From NCBI GenBank assembly GCA_015680905.1, contig CM027380.1, positions 16,820,001 through 16,884,000 on the forward strand: 64,000 bases of DNA. The letters run 5' to 3'. The notes under the pieces are model-generated. The model was not told where the DNA came from and made no database searches. It worked only from the letters and a program-made list of their open reading frames with translations. Position numbers and translations under genes: made by a program. The DNA comes from Coptis chinensis (taxonomy: Eukaryota > Streptophyta > Magnoliopsida > Ranunculales > Ranunculaceae). Of the stretch, positions 59,629 through 64,000 are shown in pieces; position 1 is the stretch's first letter; each line of letters opens with the position of its first letter.

Positions 59629-60289
59629 GTTTGTGTGTAGAGGTTTGAGCGAGCGCACGCTCAGAAATGGTCTTGCCCAAGGCTCCCTTGGAGAGAAAAA
59701 GAAAGTAGTTTTTTTCAGCCCTCTTACGAAACAAGTCTACTGGACTTTTCTGAGAAAAATCGAAAAGGGCGCGTGCGCTCTCGAATTGGTCTTGCCGAGA
59801 ACGCGCATGCGCTCATGCCTAAACTTGTCAGTTTCTATTTTTCTACAGTAACCACAAAATTGCAGTTTACTATAAAAACTAGAAGTAAGGTTTTGGAAAA
59901 CCTAAGACTTGAATAGAAACCTAATTTTGAGAGCAATCAAAATTGAGATAAAACCCTTGCAAAGAGAAAAACTTGTAAGGAGAAAGGAGTGATCTAGTAA
60001 GGTAGAGAGTCTTGTGAGGAGTGATTGTAATCTTCCTTCCCATACTTATAAAAAGATTAGCTTTTGTGAAAGTAGATATCATATCATTGGCCGAACCACG
60101 TTACATCTTGTGTTGTGGTATGCTTTACTTTCTTTGTATTATTATTACTTGTTCGTGATAGTTGTTGATTGCTTAGAAGGTTGGGTTTGTTGTTGGTTGT
60201 AGTGAAAGTTTAGTTTTTTGTCTGGAGTAGTAGTTTGTCTAAGTGCAAGTTATCTTAGTGGGGATCGATTGGTATCATTTTCCCCAACA
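59629..60289 (+). repeat. Copia 5' LTR, second fragment
   Basis: It begins with the target copy GTTTG and ends CCAACA. TATAAAAA occurs at 59871-59878 and 60049-60056. The first is the more likely promoter because a long leader follows. Three GCGC(A/G)(T/C)GCGCTC-like words lie between 59650 and 59815. Confidence 0.75.
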
Positions 60290-60398
60290 AGTGGTATCAG
60301 AGTCAAGTTAGATTAATCTAGGTTGTTATCCAAATTTTGCTCGGAATGTGTTTGACAAAATTTCTGAGAGAAGGTTTGAGTTGAAGTAGCTTATAGAG
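60290..60398 (+). promoter_or_regulatory. Copia primer-binding site and short leader
   Basis: TGGTATCAGAG at 60292-60302 complements the 3' end of initiator-Met tRNA, starting two bases after the LTR. The gag start codon follows at 60399. Confidence 0.85.
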
Positions 60399-61831
60399 AT
60401 GAACCATTATGTAAATACTCGCATGACTAGTCTGAATAGAGCTAACTATACTATTTGGAAATCCAAGATGGAAGACTTGCTCTATTGTAAGGACTTGGCA
60501 CAACCCATTGAGAATGGAGGAGTAAAACCAGACATAATTGTCGCGACTGAGTGGAAGACACTTGATGAAAACGCGATTGGGTGTATTAGACAACGAATTG
60601 ACAACAATATAATCCGCCTTGTATCCCAAGAGACCACCGCTTTCAGCCTGTGGAAGACATTAGAAGATCTCTACGATAAGACAAGAAAGGTCGCACAGAA
60701 TAGCTCTTGTCACTCAGAGATCCTTGTTACAGAAAAGCAAGAGAGAGACAAAAGCAGAAAACCATCTCATTCTAGAGGTGATGACAAAAGAATATCTAGG
60801 AGCGCGAGCAGACCTCCTAAGAAAGACTTGTCGTGTAATTATTTCAGTATCCATGGCCACTTCAAGTATGAATGCATAGAATTGAAAAGGGATAAGAAGA
60901 CTAGTACCGTACATGAAGACAAGTTAAAGTTTAAAGAAAGCACCACCGGTAGAGACACCACAGACATCGCTTCAGAAGGTGAAGTAGGAATTATGTCAGA
61001 CTGTGACGAGTTATACTTGAGCACTTCATGCCAAGGTACAGAGTGGGTGGTAGATACATGTGCTTCCTACCACGTCACACCCCATAAGAGTTTCTTCACT
61101 ACCTACAAATCGGGTGATTTTGGTGAGGTGAAGATAGGCAACAATGAAGTCTCAAAGATTATAGGTATTGGGGATGTTCATGTAGAAACCAATGTTGGCT
61201 ACACCTTGACACTTAAGGATGTAAGACATGTCCCTGACATTCGACTAAGCCTAATTTCCGCTGGAAAGTTAGATGATGATGGCTTTTAAAACTCGTTTGG
61301 TAACGGGGTATGGAAACTGAGCAGAGGTTCCATTGTAGTAGCTAAAGGGAAGAAAACTTGTTCGCTTTACAAAACACAAGCTAGTTTGTGTAAAGCAGAG
61401 TTAAATGTGGCACAAGAAGAAGCTTCCTCCGAACTATGGCATAAGAGACTGTGTCATATGGGAGAAAAAGGCATAGAAGTTCTGCCAAGCAAAAAGCCTT
61501 GCCAAACATAAAAGGTACGCATTTAAATAGATGTACTCATTGTTTGGTTAGAAAACAACAAAAGGTGTCTTTCCAAAGATTCCCCTCTCACAGAAAAGAC
61601 AATGTCCTTGAGCTAATACACACAGACTTATGTGGTCTTATGAAAGTAAAGTCTCACGGGGGAGCTTTGTACTTCTTGACTTTCATTGATGATGCGTCAA
61701 AAAAGATATGGGCATATAATCTGAAGACCAAAGATGAAGTACTTAGCGTATTTAAAACTTTCCATAGCATGGTGGAAAGAGAGACAGGGAAGCCTTTGAA
61801 GTGTATTCGCTCGGATAATGGGGGTGAGCAC
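60399..61831 (+). pseudogene. gag-pol: Copia gag-protease-integrase relic
   Basis: The ATG at 60399 opens 296 codons. The gag N-terminus is Tork-like (RANYTIWKSKMEDLLYCKDL, LVSQETTAFSLWKTLEDLYDK) but jumps at about residue 96 to the pre-finger region, so the gag centre is deleted. The finger CNYFSIHGHFKYEC has Phe in place of the second Cys. Protease reads VVDTCAS (residues 218-223) where D-S/T-G is expected, then LISAGKLDDDGF and a stop at 61287. The same frame continues to the integrase entry ELWHKRLCHMGEKG, then shifts near 61475. The integrase core has CTHC, HTDLCG, FIDDASKKIWAY and CIRSDNGGE, so two of the three acidic residues are visible before the sequence is cut at about 61832. Confidence 0.82.
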
Positions 61832-64000
61832 TATAACACCCCATTTTTTTTTTTTTTATATTTTCCTAGTACCATAATAAGAATAATAAGAATAGATAAA
61901 ACAAAAATAGGACAAATATTAGTTAAGGATAGGAAACCCCGTAAGTAAAGAGATAAACCTTCATCCTTGTTTTTCGGGGGTTTTGAAAAAAAAAAGAGTT
62001 TACACGGAGAGTTTTAACAGAGAGAGAGAGAGAGTTTTACACATGGTGGAAAAATAGAGAGAAGGAAGAAGATTATTGGGATTGCTTTCTGACGGTTATT
62101 CCGTGGCGTTTTTCGTTCTCAAGTTTATATTCTTTCACGTCACTCGTAAACACAACAGAAGTGAGTAGATATTTTTATATACGGATTGAAATGTGATTTA
62201 AACTGTATGGATTACCTTCGAGATTTTTGGTAAATATATGTACTATGGGTAATTTATCTTTAGTTTTTACTCTTTAAATAAAGAAAAAGTATCATATATA
62301 CGAAGAATAGTTGTTTCGCATCTATAGAAATCAAATAATGAACTCATGAGGATTTCAAAATATAGATTTATGAGATCAAAAGATTTGTGCTTTATCTATA
62401 TGTTGTTGATTCATGTTTAACTTTGATTGGGTTTTATTGTATAAACTGTCATTAATTGATTAGTGATTTCGGTATTGAATTGTTTTGTGTATTGATTGAA
62501 CTATTGGTTTATGTCGTTCGGTTGTTGGTTGAATGGGATACGTTGATTAATGTTTAGGGGTGTTGTTGAAGCTCCGAAGGGGTGTTAGTTAATGGCGTCG
62601 AGATCAGTTTTTGGGAAGTGAGGGGAATCGAGTTTTGGTTAGATCACGATGTTGGGGTTTTGTTGGTGTTCAAAACCAAACTTTTTCGGTGGTGTTTGGG
62701 GGTCAAACGGGCTTGGCAGTAGAGGAGGAGCGATTGGGAGAGATGACCGAGAGAATTATTTGGTGCTCTCAGCCTTGTTTTGTTTAAGTGTTTGTTTGAG
62801 TTGGGCTTGGGCCTAAATAGAAACTTGTGGGCTTGAGTTTGTTTTTACTTTTGGGCCTAAGTTTTGTTGAGTTGGGCCTAATCAGTTTTTGTGTGGACTA
62901 GGCCTGTTGAGTTTGAGTGGACCGGATTCTATTAATTTTGATGGGCTTTGGGTTAGAGTTTGTTTTTGGGCTGAATCTGTGCTTGGTTGGGAATCGAGTT
63001 TTCACCTAGTTAGGATTAGATTCAAACTCTCGCCAAAACATGAAAAAGTGAGTTTTCTGAGTCTTCTTTCCAACCCAATTGGCCTCGTTGCATTCCGAGG
63101 TCTGTGGAATTAATTATGGTGTCTGAAAGTTTCACTGGCAGAAAACAGTGCGTCAGAAATCAGTTTATGTGCACTGTGTTCGAGCCTAGTTTTCGAACAT
63201 TTAGAATGAGATTGAGTATTTTTTTTAAAACATAATAAAGTAAGTTCTGTGTGTTATAATTTCAACACAAAAAGCCTCGATATATTTGGATACCTGTGGA
63301 AAGAGTTGTGTCATTCGGAAGATAGTCCATCAGAAATCTAGTTTGCTGAAAATTAAGATTTTTATCGTTTTTGACCTAAGTTTTCTTCTAGATGGGTTGA
63401 GGTTGGGACTTCAAGTTCTATATGAAGAAGTAAGTATACCTATCCTAGTTTTCAATTATTCAAGTGGTGTATCATTTGGATGATTGTAGAAAAAGTTATT
63501 GCTTTGACAAGTTGGCTAGAAAACCTACTGTGTTATCCTTTATGTGCATGAACCTATTTTGGGATTTTAATATGTCTAGTAATGAACTAAGATTCTCTTA
63601 AACTCTTCTTGGGCGTTTTATATAGTGTTTGTATCCTACTTTTAGACTGTGGTTTTATTTGGAACCGACATGGTTAATAAGATCGTTTTTTTAGAATCAA
63701 AAGTAGAGAAATATCTATTTGTCAGTTTTTGGATTTACAGGTTCATAGTGTATCTCTGGGTATGAAACTTTATGTATATGATTATGGGAGTATTTGAAAC
63801 TTATTGTATATGATTCTATATAGTATAAATTGTTGTTTTTCTTAAAGGTACATACAAGGATGGTGATAATTATTGGTTAAGAGCTACGTAAGGCTTGATT
63901 CTAATCTTGTAAGATTGGATATGTAGGCAGCTTTATGTACAAGTGCAACCACTATATTATATATTATATATCAGTTTTTGTGATAACTATATGTGTATAA
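61832..64000 (+). mobile_element. Probable 5' LTR of a Del/Tekay-like chromovirus, truncated by window end
   Basis: Copia coding breaks off at TATAACACCCC (61832), which matches the TGTAACACCCC start of many Del/Tekay LTRs with one change. No coding sequence follows for over 2 kb, fitting the long LTRs of that lineage. Near the window end the block CTACGTAAGGCTTGATTC (63884), ATGTAGGCAGCT (63921) and GTGCAACCAC (63943) resembles the 3' part of such LTRs. A GA run lies at about 62019-62034. The lineage is inferred; the interior and second LTR are outside the window. Confidence 0.5.

Larger units (their letters stand above)
7592..61831 (+). mobile_element. Tork-like Copia LTR retrotransposon, host of the nested stack (3' end missing)
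   Basis: The 5' LTR starts with TGTTGG at 7592 and ends with CCAACA at 60289. It is split by the 52 kb Tat insertion stack. Directly after it comes TGGTATCAGAG (60292-60302), the primer site complementary to initiator methionine tRNA used by most plant Copia elements. A gag-protease-integrase reading region then follows in Copia order, with integrase before RT. RT, RNase H and the 3' LTR are absent because another element begins near 61832. Joining the two LTR halves gives about 705 bases. The element is dead. Confidence 0.8.

Overview
The window is repeat-dense plant nuclear DNA, most likely from a eudicot with a large genome. This rests on LTR retrotransposons of the plant-specific Tat, Athila and Tork-like lineages, tRNA-type primer sites, AT-rich non-coding DNA and plant-type introns. 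I cannot name the species. No intact cellular protein-coding gene, rRNA or tRNA gene is visible; every recognisable coding segment belongs to a transposable element and is broken.

Bases 1-7591 are AT-rich flank. It holds degenerate AT-rich repeats (about 1541-2010), two decayed relics of the C-terminal part of a plant reverse-transcriptase-like protein (4872-5186 and 5800-6443, in a duplicated segment) and a tRNA-derived SINE-like head near 6487. From 7592 to about 61831 the window is one nested stack. The host is a Tork-like Copia element whose 5' LTR starts at 7592, is split at 7640, resumes at 59629 and ends at 60289, followed by an initiator-Met primer site and a gag-protease-integrase relic. 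Inside that LTR sits a Tat-lineage Gypsy element (7641-59628, target duplication GTTTG). Its own sequence is only about 10 kb once insertions are subtracted. It has gag, protease, RT, RNase H, a second RNase H, integrase and an antisense, intron-containing gene before its polypurine tract.

Four insertions swell the Tat element. Athila-A (9579-19130, minus strand) lies at the gag/protease junction. Athila-B (25306-43397, plus strand, target duplication CCCCT) splits the antisense gene. Athila-C (44742-57375, minus strand, target duplication GGGCC) lies upstream of the Tat 3' LTR. A solo LTR of the Athila-A family (57695-59367, target duplication ACAAT) interrupts the Tat 3' LTR. A foldback MITE-like element has further entered the 5' LTR of Athila-B. 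At about 61832 the Copia integrase is cut by what looks like the start of a long chromovirus (Del/Tekay-like) LTR, which runs off the window.

The Athila elements carry extra modules after pol: ORF-A, a duplicate ORF-A' in B, and ORF-B. They share signals that ordinary feature lists do not name: a hairpin with compensatory base changes abutting the polypurine tract, extra polypurine-like copies at module borders, and repeated hairpin units between pol and ORF-A. Athila-C lacks RT and integrase altogether yet has similar LTRs and an intact target duplication, suggesting mobilisation in trans. These shared signals and the spliced antisense gene are the most interesting content.
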